From: MED660 sp002691025
GTDB taxonomy: Bacteria; Myxococcota_A; UBA9160; UBA4427
Reading direction: 5' to 3'
NCBI GenBank assembly: GCA_002170485.2
Contig: NHDZ02000103.1
Span: 1-64,000, forward strand
Length of the DNA: 64,000 bases
The notes under the pieces are model-generated. The model did no database searches. It saw only the letters and a program-made list of their open reading frames with translations, and was not told the DNA's origin. Made by a program: the position numbers and the translations under genes. Shown here in pieces: positions 8,682 through 16,864 of the stretch. Within the stretch, counting starts at the first letter, position 1, and every line of letters begins with the position of its first letter.

Positions 8682-9941
8682 ATGATCCAGACCGAGCAGA
8701 GCTATACCGAGGAGGTACACCGCTACCTCCGCCGCAACTATATTGCGCACCTGTTGCATGGGCTTCTCGGCCAAACCGGATTCCGTCTCGTCAATGCCCC
8801 AACCCTGATTCCCGCCTACGTGCTGATGCTCTCGGGATCCGAGTTCGTCGTCGGGCTCACTCGCTCCCTGCAATTCCTTGGCATGTTCCTCTCCCCCCTG
8901 CTGGGCGCAAGCCTGATTGAACACCGCAAGAAGGTTCTCGGCGTCGGACTCTGGGTGGGAGCCAGCATGCGATTCCAGATCCTGGGAATCGCACTCGCGG
9001 GTCTCCTCCTGAGTCCGAAATATGCCGTCATTGCGATCGGGCTCTTCCTCTTCCTGTTCGGTTTCCTGATCGGGATCCAGGGGGTGATCTTCAATTTCCT
9101 TCTGTCCAAGGTCATTCCCGTGGCGAAGAGGGGGCGCTTGCTCGGATTGCGCAATGCACTGGCGGGCGCCACCGCCGCCGCCGTGGCCTATTGGGGCGGT
9201 CAACACCTTCTGGACATCAATGCCCTGGGTAACGGATACGCGGCCACCTTTCTTGTGGCCTTCGGGCTGACCAGCGTCGGGTTGTCGATGCTCTTTTTTG
9301 TCCACGAACCCAGCCCGCCCCATGTGCGCCCACCCACACAACTCCGGGACCGGATCCGGGAATTACCGAGCCTTCTCAGAGCCGACCGGGCCTTCACCCA
9401 CTACTTCTTGAGTCGTGCTCTGGCCACCATGGGTCGAATGGCGACTCCCTTCTATATCATCCACGCACAGGAGGTCATCGGTCTGACGGGTTCCTCCATC
9501 GGGCTACTTACAGCGACCTTCATCGCATCCAACTCCATCGGCAATCTGGCCTGGGGCGCCATGGCCGATCGAACGGGATTCCGGAAGGTCTTCATCGCGT
9601 CTATTGTGCTCTGGGCACTCTCTGTGGTGGGGATCATGGCATCTGAGTCGCTCGTCGACTTTGTCTGGGCCTTCATCGGTATCGGGACCGGTATGGGCGG
9701 CTTCCAGATGGCTGCACAGAACATGGTTCTTGAATTCGGAGACCGTGAGGACCTGCCCATGCGTATTGCCGTAGCCAACTCGGCTCAAGAAGGCGTCGGC
9801 GCTCTCGGGCCACTGATCGGAGGCGTGATCGCCGTGATGGCTGGACTGAATACGCTCTATATCGTGTCCATTGCGTTCCAGGTCCTGGCTATCCTGATGG
9901 TGCTGTTCTGGGTCGATGAGCCACGTAATCGCAAAGCATGA
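8682..9941 (+). CDS. Major facilitator superfamily transporter
   Basis: About 419 residues from ATG 8682; an in-frame TTG at 8649 would add 11 residues. About 12 hydrophobic segments are separated by a central hydrophilic loop (about 215-250). The loop between predicted segments 8 and 9 reads GAMADRTGFRK, the MFS G-x-x-x-D-R-x-G-R/K signature. Substrate and direction cannot be predicted; sequence character is closer to efflux-type MFS than sugar porters. The intergenic stretch 8398-8681 holds its promoter and that of the divergent Fe-S operon, and I see no further gene there. Confidence 0.85.
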   Translation: MIQTEQSYTEEVHRYLRRNYIAHLLHGLLGQTGFRLVNAPTLIPAYVLMLSGSEFVVGLTRSLQFLGMFLSPLLGASLIEHRKKVLGVGLWVGASMRFQILGIALAGLLLSPKYAVIAIGLFLFLFGFLIGIQGVIFNFLLSKVIPVAKRGRLLGLRNALAGATAAAVAYWGGQHLLDINALGNGYAATFLVAFGLTSVGLSMLFFVHEPSPPHVRPPTQLRDRIRELPSLLRADRAFTHYFLSRALATMGRMATPFYIIHAQEVIGLTGSSIGLLTATFIASNSIGNLAWGAMADRTGFRKVFIASIVLWALSVVGIMASESLVDFVWAFIGIGTGMGGFQMAAQNMVLEFGDREDLPMRIAVANSAQEGVGALGPLIGGVIAVMAGLNTLYIVSIAFQVLAILMVLFWVDEPRNRKA

Positions 9942-10013
9942 AGCAGGAGAACCCGAGCGTATCGAGCGCGATCACGGGTCACGAATGTCCCACATCTCAA
10001 GAGGATCCATCCC

Positions 10014-11207
10014 ATGAGCAATCGCAAAGGTCTCGTCCACGGTCACTGTGATCCACGTTTTGGAAAAGTGGAGGAGATCTTCTCCGAAAGCTTCAGGAAC
10101 GGCACCGAGATCGGCGCTGCCGTTTCTTTTACCCTCGATGGCGAATCCGTAGTCGACTTGTGGGGCGGGCATAAGGACAGAGCCCTCTCTGATCCATGGG
10201 ATGCCGATACGCTGGTCAACGTCTACTCCACCACGAAGGGAATGACTGCGATCTGTGCCCATCAGTTGATCGAAAAGGGTCTGCTCGATGTCTCGGCACC
10301 GGTCGCTCATTACTGGCCAGAATTTGCCGCCGAAGGAAAGGAAAAACTGCCCGTCCACTACCTGCTCAGTCACCGCGCTGGACTTCCCGCCGTAAGGGAT
10401 CCCCTGCCTGAAAGCGCTCTGTACGACTGGAACAAATTCACGGCGGCTCTCGCCGCTCAGGAACCCTGGTGGGAGCCGGGTACACGACACGGATATCACG
10501 CACTCACATTCGGTCATCTCGTGGGAGAACTGATTCGACGGATTTCGGGGCAGACCGTGGGCCAATACTTCCAAGAGCATGTCGCCAAACCGCTCGACGC
10601 GGATTTCCACATTGGAGTCGGACCCGAGTTCGATTCAAGAATCTCCGATCTGCACGGAGGTCTGGCCTCCCCGGATTCCGGAGGTCAGCGTGATGCCTTG
10701 CCCGAACCCATCCGCCAGTTCATGCGGGATATGTCAGACCCGACCACCATGACGGGCGCAGCCTTCAACAACCCTCCTGTTGCCGAGGGTGTCGTCAATA
10801 GTCGAGCCTGGCGTCAAGCGGAAATACCCGCCGCCAATGGACACGCCACAGCCCGATCGCTGGCTCGAATCTACGGTGCCTTGTCTCGTGGGGGTGAAGT
10901 CGATGGCATCCGGATCCTCCGACCCGAGACCCTCGATCGGGCCATCACACAACAAGCCGATGGACCCGACGCCGTCCTGGGCGGAATGCCCATGCGATTC
11001 GGTCTCGGTTTCATGCTGCGATCCATGGTCATGCCCCTCTCACCGAGTCCTCGCGCGTTTGGACATCCGGGCGCGGGAGGCTCGCTGGGCATGGCCGACC
11101 CCGATGCCGGTGTCGGATTCGGCTACACGATGAATAGAATGAAACCGGGGCTTGTGGGCGGAGCCAGTGCCTTCGCCATGCTCGGGGCCTTCTTCGATGC
11201 TCTTTGA
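10014..11207 (+). CDS. Serine hydrolase of the beta-lactamase/EstB esterase family
   Basis: 397 residues. The nucleophile motif S72-T-T-K75 (class C beta-lactamase/PBP SxxK) is followed by the Tyr motif at Y161 (GYHALTFGHL). A late Gly-rich segment (FGHPGAGGSLGMADP) stands where KTG occurs in true beta-lactamases, as in EstB-like esterases. There is no signal peptide, so it is cytoplasmic and more likely a carboxylesterase than an antibiotic-resistance enzyme. AAGAGGA lies upstream of the ATG. It stands between two MFS genes. Confidence 0.9.
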   Translation: MSNRKGLVHGHCDPRFGKVEEIFSESFRNGTEIGAAVSFTLDGESVVDLWGGHKDRALSDPWDADTLVNVYSTTKGMTAICAHQLIEKGLLDVSAPVAHYWPEFAAEGKEKLPVHYLLSHRAGLPAVRDPLPESALYDWNKFTAALAAQEPWWEPGTRHGYHALTFGHLVGELIRRISGQTVGQYFQEHVAKPLDADFHIGVGPEFDSRISDLHGGLASPDSGGQRDALPEPIRQFMRDMSDPTTMTGAAFNNPPVAEGVVNSRAWRQAEIPAANGHATARSLARIYGALSRGGEVDGIRILRPETLDRAITQQADGPDAVLGGMPMRFGLGFMLRSMVMPLSPSPRAFGHPGAGGSLGMADPDAGVGFGYTMNRMKPGLVGGASAFAMLGAFFDAL

Positions 11208-11233
11208 CCCGAAATGCCGGGATTTCAAGTTTC

Positions 11234-12481
11234 TCAGGGCAGAGGGTCTCGCCGATAAACAAGCCAGGCAAGCAGGCCATACCCAAGACAGATGACCGAA
11301 GAAATCAACAGGGTCACCGGTGTTCCAAGCAGACTCGCGGCATAACCCATGGCCAAACTGCCGAAGGGGATGGTTCCCGCCCAGCAAACCTGAAACAGAC
11401 TCATGACTCGACCGCGCAGGTTTTCATCCACGATTTTCTGGACCAGCATCTGCAAACGCGTCATGACGGTAAAGTAGAAGAAACCAATAACGAACTGGGC
11501 CAGCAGAGCGGGCCAGATGACCTGGCTGATCGAAAAGGCGGCCAGGGCCAGTCCATAGGCCACCACTCCCAGAGAGGCCCGCCCCATCGTGACCCGAGCC
11601 CCGACCCGCCCGGATCGAAGCGCACCCACCATGGCGCCCAGTCCCGTCGCCGCTGCGATCCAGGGGAAATATCCACCATCCCCAAGAGACTCGGACGCAA
11701 AAGACGGCAGCAGAACCATGTGCGAAACGCCAAAGGAAGAAAGCATGGCTACCGTCAGTAGAGCCGGTAATGCCGGATAACGACTGCGCGCATGCGAAAT
11801 CCCCTGCGCGATCCGCTTGAAGATTCCTGCGTCTCCTGGATCGGGCTCATACGCGGCGACCCGCATACGAGTCGTGAGTATCGCCGCCGTGAGCCCGGCA
11901 AAGAGGTAGAGGACGAAGGCGATCTGGAATTGCCCCGTAAGCACCAGCGGCGCCGCCAGAAGCGGCCCCACCACTCGAGTCAGATTGTTCGCCACGGACT
12001 GCATGGCGATCGCACTGGGTAGGTCCTCAGGCGGCACTGAGTTCGCCGCGATCGCCATGCTGGCGGGACCCGCAAAGGTGAAGGACACACCCATGGCGAA
12101 AGCCAGAATCAATAGACCCTCAGCGGTGATCCAGCCGCCTCCCGTCGCCACGGCCAGAACCGCACAGGCCGTGGCCACTACGAGATAGCTCATGATCATC
12201 ACCTTCTTGCGATCAAAGCGATCTGCAACCACACCCGAGATGGGCGCCAGAATGAAGGCTGGCAGGAACAAAACGAAGAAGAGAAGCCCATTCATGAAGG
12301 TGTCATTGTCAGAGAGCTGAACCATCATTCCCTGCAAGGAGATATGAGAGATCCAGAACCCGGTCTGATTGATCAGGAACGAGATGAAAAGAAGACGGAA
12401 AGCACCGTGGCGCAGAGCTCGAAAAGAGCCCTTGCTCGGAGAAGGACCCCCGGTGGGGCTTCGGCCGACCGGCATCCCCAT
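11234..12481 (-). CDS. MFS transporter, EntS/MFS_3-like exporter
   Basis: About 415 residues from ATG 12481, with about 11-12 membrane segments. The first cytoplasmic loop carries GVVADRFDRKK, the MFS motif A. The pattern (ARLNQxxGPLLAAPL-like centre, LRGRVMSLFQ in the second half) resembles the MFS_3/enterobactin-exporter-like group. The frame is open to an ATG at 12655, but those 58 residues are polar and do not look like part of the family. It converges on the serine hydrolase gene, 26 bases apart. Substrate unknown. Confidence 0.85.
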   Translation of the reverse strand: MGMPVGRSPTGGPSPSKGSFRALRHGAFRLLFISFLINQTGFWISHISLQGMMVQLSDNDTFMNGLLFFVLFLPAFILAPISGVVADRFDRKKVMIMSYLVVATACAVLAVATGGGWITAEGLLILAFAMGVSFTFAGPASMAIAANSVPPEDLPSAIAMQSVANNLTRVVGPLLAAPLVLTGQFQIAFVLYLFAGLTAAILTTRMRVAAYEPDPGDAGIFKRIAQGISHARSRYPALPALLTVAMLSSFGVSHMVLLPSFASESLGDGGYFPWIAAATGLGAMVGALRSGRVGARVTMGRASLGVVAYGLALAAFSISQVIWPALLAQFVIGFFYFTVMTRLQMLVQKIVDENLRGRVMSLFQVCWAGTIPFGSLAMGYAASLLGTPVTLLISSVICLGYGLLAWLVYRRDPLP

Positions 12482-12703
12482 GGCCACCGAGTCCGCCGGA
12501 TTCAGGGCGGCATCGCCCGGGTTGGCTCCAAGGCTCTCTTCTGCGTGGGTCTTGACCAAAAGGAACCTTCGGTGATCAGGGTTGTGTTCATTGAATGAAA
12601 GGTTGAGCCTAGCGCAGGAACCGAGACTCTGAGTCCCAAAGGAGAGCCTAAGCATCTATCCGGAGGGGAAATACAATCGACCACAGCCAGAGGTCAAAAG
12701 CCT

Positions 12704-14059
12704 CTAGCGGGCAGAGTCCGCTTTTCTCTGGTCCAGGATTTCCCGGATCGCTCGATGCTCGGCCTCATTGAATGAGAACCGCAGGAAGAAAACGATACCG
12801 ATCAAATAACAGAAGGCAGGCAGGAGCCCGATCAGGGCCCGGATCGCAATCTGGACTTCCTGTGTCTGCTCTGTATTCGGTGCAAAGGCCGTCGCCTGAA
12901 GTACTCCGCCCACGATGAGTGCCGTCGCGGCACTTGCCGATTTCCTTGTGAAATTCCAGACGGCGAGATAGGCCCCCTCTTTGCGCTCACCGGTCGTATA
13001 TTCATCCCAGTCGATGATGTCGGCCTGGATCGAAGGTGCCACAATCGCCGCACAGCCTCCCGCAGCACCCAGGAGAGGAGGTGCAATCCAGACTACGAGA
13101 CTGTCGATGCTCGTCGCGAAGAAAAGCATGAGGAATCCAGAAAATGAAACCATGCTTGCACCCAGGAAAAGAGCCTTCTTCCCGAACTGCCTCGAAAGTC
13201 GAAGCCAGAGGGGTGTGAAGATGAGCTGGGCCACGAAGTAGGAAGCGATGATGGCCATCGCCAACTCTGGAGCTCCGAAAACGTATTCGGAAACGTAGGG
13301 GACCAACATGGCGATGCTCGCCACACCAAACGCTTCTACGAAGTAGACCATCAGCAAGATGCGCGCATGGGGATTGCGAAAAACATCGGCCACCGAGCGA
13401 TAGACACTGTCCGAACCGCGGTCCTGATAATCGGATCTTTCCGGCAAGCGCAGAGCGGCATAGAGGCAAAGTCCTGCGACGATGGGCCCGCCGAGCAGCG
13501 ACAAAAAGAAGGCAGACCCCCTTGGATCTTCGGAGTCCACGAGCACCCCGTATGCACCAAGACCAAAGAAGAGACCGATGGCCAGGATGACATGGCGGTA
13601 GGCGAAAAGCCGGGTGCGTTCGTGGTAGCTCGATGTCAACTCCACACCCAAGGCGCCATGGGGCACTATGAAGGCCGTCGAAGCCGTCTCGTAGATGAAA
13701 AGCGAAGCACCCATCCAGATCACGACGCCTATACCGGAAAGCGAGATCGGTGGGGACCACATCATGATGATTCCAATACACACCGGAATAGCCGCAAACA
13801 GCATCCACGACCGGCGCCGTCCCATGGGAAGTCTTGTCCGATCCGACCAGTACCCCGCCATTGGATCAGAGAAAGCGTCCCAGAGGCGTGAAACCGCCAA
13901 AAGCCCACCCATCATGGCGGGAGCGATCAACAACACATCCGTTGCGAATTTCATCAAATAGATGGAGAAAACGAGTCCCGTTGCGCCCAGTCCCAGAGAC
14001 GGAAGTGAATAGATCACCATCACGCTTCGACTGAGGCGCTGCCCTTGATCCTTTGACAC
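12704..14059 (-). CDS. GPH-type (MelB-like) cation symporter
   Basis: 451 residues with 12 predicted membrane segments. Family features: an N-terminal acidic helix DAFSDPMAGYWSDRTRLPMGRRR that combines the cation-coordinating Asp positions and the conserved loop of glycoside-pentoside-hexuronide:cation symporters (MelB, XynB). The start is a GTG at 14059 preceded by AAGGAGAG. It should import a small organic solute with Na+ or H+. The solute need not be a sugar, since GPH members next to lipid or CoA genes occur in environmental bacteria. Divergent to the acyl-CoA ligase gene. Confidence 0.88.
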   Translation of the reverse strand: MSKDQGQRLSRSVMVIYSLPSLGLGATGLVFSIYLMKFATDVLLIAPAMMGGLLAVSRLWDAFSDPMAGYWSDRTRLPMGRRRSWMLFAAIPVCIGIIMMWSPPISLSGIGVVIWMGASLFIYETASTAFIVPHGALGVELTSSYHERTRLFAYRHVILAIGLFFGLGAYGVLVDSEDPRGSAFFLSLLGGPIVAGLCLYAALRLPERSDYQDRGSDSVYRSVADVFRNPHARILLMVYFVEAFGVASIAMLVPYVSEYVFGAPELAMAIIASYFVAQLIFTPLWLRLSRQFGKKALFLGASMVSFSGFLMLFFATSIDSLVVWIAPPLLGAAGGCAAIVAPSIQADIIDWDEYTTGERKEGAYLAVWNFTRKSASAATALIVGGVLQATAFAPNTEQTQEVQIAIRALIGLLPAFCYLIGIVFFLRFSFNEAEHRAIREILDQRKADSAR

Positions 14060-14159
14060 GTTGGCTCTCCTTGTCGAATCCAGTCAGTCGTGGATAACCC
14101 AGAGTACGAACCATTCCCATGATGCCGTGTGATCGTTTCGGCCTATCGGATGCTGCGCG

Positions 14160-14198
14160 ACCCCGTGGGGTTTCGGTTCCTGCCCGATCAGGGGCAGG
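14160..14198. promoter_or_regulatory. Two adjacent palindromes upstream of acyl-CoA ligase
   Basis: ACCCC-GT-GGGGT at 14160-14171 and CCTGCCC-GATCAG-GGGCAGG at 14179-14198 lie 30-70 bases before the GTG start of the acyl-CoA ligase, in the region shared with the divergent GPH transporter. They could be operator sites or a leader hairpin. Neither is followed by a T-run, so a terminator is unlikely. Confidence 0.3.
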
Positions 14199-14229
14199 CG
14201 CGTTAGCATCATCCACTCAGGAGGAACAC

Positions 14230-15795
14230 GTGGCCCAACTACTCTTCGACCTTGCCGAAAAGCTTCGTAACAGCCCCGCCCTCGTCGATGAACGAGGAAC
14301 CACCGACTGGACCCAGTTCAATCGAAGGGTCAATCAATTGATGGCTGGCTTCGAGGCGGCGGGCCTGAAGGAAAACGACACCATCGCGATCCTCTCGGAA
14401 AACCGCAGGGAGTATTACGAATGCATGGCGGCGGCCACCCACTCCGGACTGCGGTACGTCCCCGTGAACTGGCACTGGGTTCCTGAAGAGGTCGCCTATG
14501 TACTTGAAAACTCGGATGCGCAGGCCTTGCTGGCCGGTGGACAGTTTTCCGATCTCGCTGCAGAAACCCTGGCCAGAGACGACTGCCCACAACTCCGGCT
14601 GACTGTATCCATGGCAGAGAACGTACCTGAAGGCATGCAGGATTATGAAGAATGGATCGCGTCCTATCCCGACGATGAACCGGAGAAGTCAAGCCTGGGT
14701 GGGCCCATGTTCTACACCTCAGGCACAACAGGAAGACCGAAAGGCGTTGTGTCGGGTTCTTTTTCCGGAGAGGACAAGCCTGTCGCTCTCATGAGTCTCG
14801 TGGGTCAGGCCATCACGGGGACACTCGGCCTGCCCGAGAACGGTCGTACGCTACTGATTGGCCCGGTCTATCACTCCGCACAGTGGGCCTTTTCCTACCT
14901 ACCTCTTCTTGCGGGCACAGCCGTTGTGATGCGACACGGTTTCGATGCCGCCGACACACTGCGTTTGATCGACCAACACCAGATCACGAATTCCCACCTG
15001 GTCCCCACTCAGTTCGTCCGACTCTTGAGACTCGACGAAAAAACGCGGAGCGAATTCGACGGCTCCTCCCTGGTGGCGATCTGGCACGGTGCGGCCCCCT
15101 GCTCTTCCAAGGTAAAGAGGGACATGATTGATTGGTGGGGACCGATCGTCTGGGAGTACTACGGCTCAACAGAAAGCGCCATCATCAGCACGATTTCCGC
15201 CGAAGACTGGCTTGAGCACCCGGGCAGCCTCGGCAAACCGTTGGAAAGTGTCGAGGTGCGTGTGGTCAAAACTGATGGCTCATTGGCCCAGCCCGGAGAA
15301 GAAGGTCAACTGTATTTCCGGAGCCAGATGGGAACCGATTTTGAGTATCACAAGGACCCGAAGAAGACCGAAGAAGCTCATCTCGAGCCGGGTGTCTTCA
15401 GTGTTGGGGACATCGGGTACATGAATGCAGAGGGCTACCTCTTCATGAGCGACCGCAAGATCGACATGATCATATCTGGAGGCGTCAACATCTACCCGGC
15501 CGAGATCGAAGGCGTCCTTGTTTCACACGATGCCATCGCCGATGCTGCAGTCTTTGGTGTACCGAACGAAGAGTTCGGGGAAGAAGTGAAGGCCTCCGTG
15601 GAACTCTCGCCCGACGTCGAGGCCTCAGAACAACTCGCTGAGGAGATTCGAGAGTATTGCCGCGAACATCTCGCCGGATACAAAGTACCGCGAAGCGTCG
15701 ATTTTGAAGAGTCCCTCCCTCGCCACCCAACCGGAAAGCTCTACAAGAGAATCCTCCGCGACCGCTATTGGGAAGGCCACGAACGTCGAATCTGA
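14230..15795 (+). CDS. Acyl-CoA synthetase (class I AMP-forming, ANL superfamily)
   Basis: 521 residues from a GTG at 14230, chosen because TCAGGAGGAACAC is directly upstream. The frame is also open to an ATG at 14119, but those 37 residues are not family-like. Motifs: P-loop YTSGTTGRPKG near 162-172, YYGSTE, the hinge GDIGYMNAEGYLFMSDRKIDMIISGG, and the late catalytic Lys in PTGKLYKR. It activates a carboxylic acid to the acyl-adenylate and then the CoA thioester. Chain length is unknown; neighbours suggest lipid, steroid or aromatic-acid breakdown. Confidence 0.93.
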   Translation: MAQLLFDLAEKLRNSPALVDERGTTDWTQFNRRVNQLMAGFEAAGLKENDTIAILSENRREYYECMAAATHSGLRYVPVNWHWVPEEVAYVLENSDAQALLAGGQFSDLAAETLARDDCPQLRLTVSMAENVPEGMQDYEEWIASYPDDEPEKSSLGGPMFYTSGTTGRPKGVVSGSFSGEDKPVALMSLVGQAITGTLGLPENGRTLLIGPVYHSAQWAFSYLPLLAGTAVVMRHGFDAADTLRLIDQHQITNSHLVPTQFVRLLRLDEKTRSEFDGSSLVAIWHGAAPCSSKVKRDMIDWWGPIVWEYYGSTESAIISTISAEDWLEHPGSLGKPLESVEVRVVKTDGSLAQPGEEGQLYFRSQMGTDFEYHKDPKKTEEAHLEPGVFSVGDIGYMNAEGYLFMSDRKIDMIISGGVNIYPAEIEGVLVSHDAIADAAVFGVPNEEFGEEVKASVELSPDVEASEQLAEEIREYCREHLAGYKVPRSVDFEESLPRHPTGKLYKRILRDRYWEGHERRI

Positions 15796-15829
15796 TTGCT
15801 GGACCCAGCCTTCAGAGCCTCACCCGTCT

Positions 15830-16711
15830 TCACTCTTCGGTGAGTAGATTCTCGGTCAACTCAGGCGTGTAGCGGGGATTTGTACCGTCAATGATGCTCC
15901 TGGCTCGCGGGAGGATGCTCTCTTCCATCATCGGGTGCGTATAGATCCAGAAACGATTCTCGCGCAGGGCCGAGAACACCATGGGACCGACCTCTTCGGG
16001 GTCAAGGCCGTCCTTTACCCCTTCGGTCAACATATGGTCGAATTCGCGTTCCAATTCACTACCCAACGGAGCCTTTTCAGAGCGATCCTCGGGTCGTATC
16101 CGCTCCGAATCCACTATCCCCGTGGAAATCGCACCCGGACACAAGGCACTGATATGGACCGGGGCCTCGAGGGTCTGGAGCTCGTAGTAGACGGACTCCG
16201 TCAAGGCCACCACGGCATGCTTGGAAACGATATAGGGCGAAAGGAATGGACCCACCATGAGGCCGCCGATGGATGCCGTATTGACGACGTGAGCCTCCTC
16301 GCCCTGCTCGATCAGAACAGGCATGAAGGCACGGAGTCCGTTTACGACGCCGAAGAAGTTCACATCGAATACCCAGCGCCAATCGTCCTCTGAACGTTCC
16401 CACGCATACCCACCCAACATGACCCCGGCATTATTGAAGACCAGGTGGATCTGACCAAAGGCATCCTGGCTGGAGCGAACGAGCCTTTCCACAGAAGCAA
16501 ATTCGCGCACATCGGTCACAAATCTCTCGACGTGAGCCCCTTTGTCGCTCAATTCCCGAGCAAGACTCTCCATCCCCTTCTCATCNATGTCGGCAAGAGC
16601 AATCTTCATTCCCTCCGCCGCACACTGACGAGCCAGGGCTCGGCCAATTCCACTCGCAGCCCCCGTAATCACGGCTGCTTTGTTCTTGAAATCCTGCANA
16701 CNAACCTCCAT
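15830..16711 (-). CDS. Short-chain dehydrogenase/reductase (classical SDR)
   Basis: About 293 residues from ATG 16711; an extension to 16765 is open but contains an N and is not family-like. NAD(P)-binding TGAASGIG, the structural NNAG, and the catalytic Y-IVS-K with an upstream Ser (NTASIGG) are all present. After the core there is a C-terminal extension of about 60 residues, longer than the typical 250-residue SDR. Cytoplasmic. Several N bases in the first 60 codons obscure a few residues. Substrate unknown; it stands end-to-end with the acyl-CoA ligase on the opposite strand. Confidence 0.9.
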   Translation of the reverse strand: MEVXXQDFKNKAAVITGAASGIGRALARQCAAEGMKIALADXDEKGMESLARELSDKGAHVERFVTDVREFASVERLVRSSQDAFGQIHLVFNNAGVMLGGYAWERSEDDWRWVFDVNFFGVVNGLRAFMPVLIEQGEEAHVVNTASIGGLMVGPFLSPYIVSKHAVVALTESVYYELQTLEAPVHISALCPGAISTGIVDSERIRPEDRSEKAPLGSELEREFDHMLTEGVKDGLDPEEVGPMVFSALRENRFWIYTHPMMEESILPRARSIIDGTNPRYTPELTENLLTEE

Positions 16712-16864
16712 TTCCGACAGCTCTCGATCAGCCAGGACTGCCGATGNCCTATCCCGTGAACCCATCTAGCTCTCATCCCCTCAAATGATAGACTCCCTTC
16801 AACTCAATCCCAATACAGGTGACTTCGTCTCCCATGACGCCGGGTCACCCAGGAGGCATTCTCC

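Noticed and set aside
10014..11207. Antibiotic-resistance class C beta-lactamase
   Set aside because: SxxK is present, but there is no signal peptide and no KTG motif; the pattern fits cytoplasmic EstB-type esterases.
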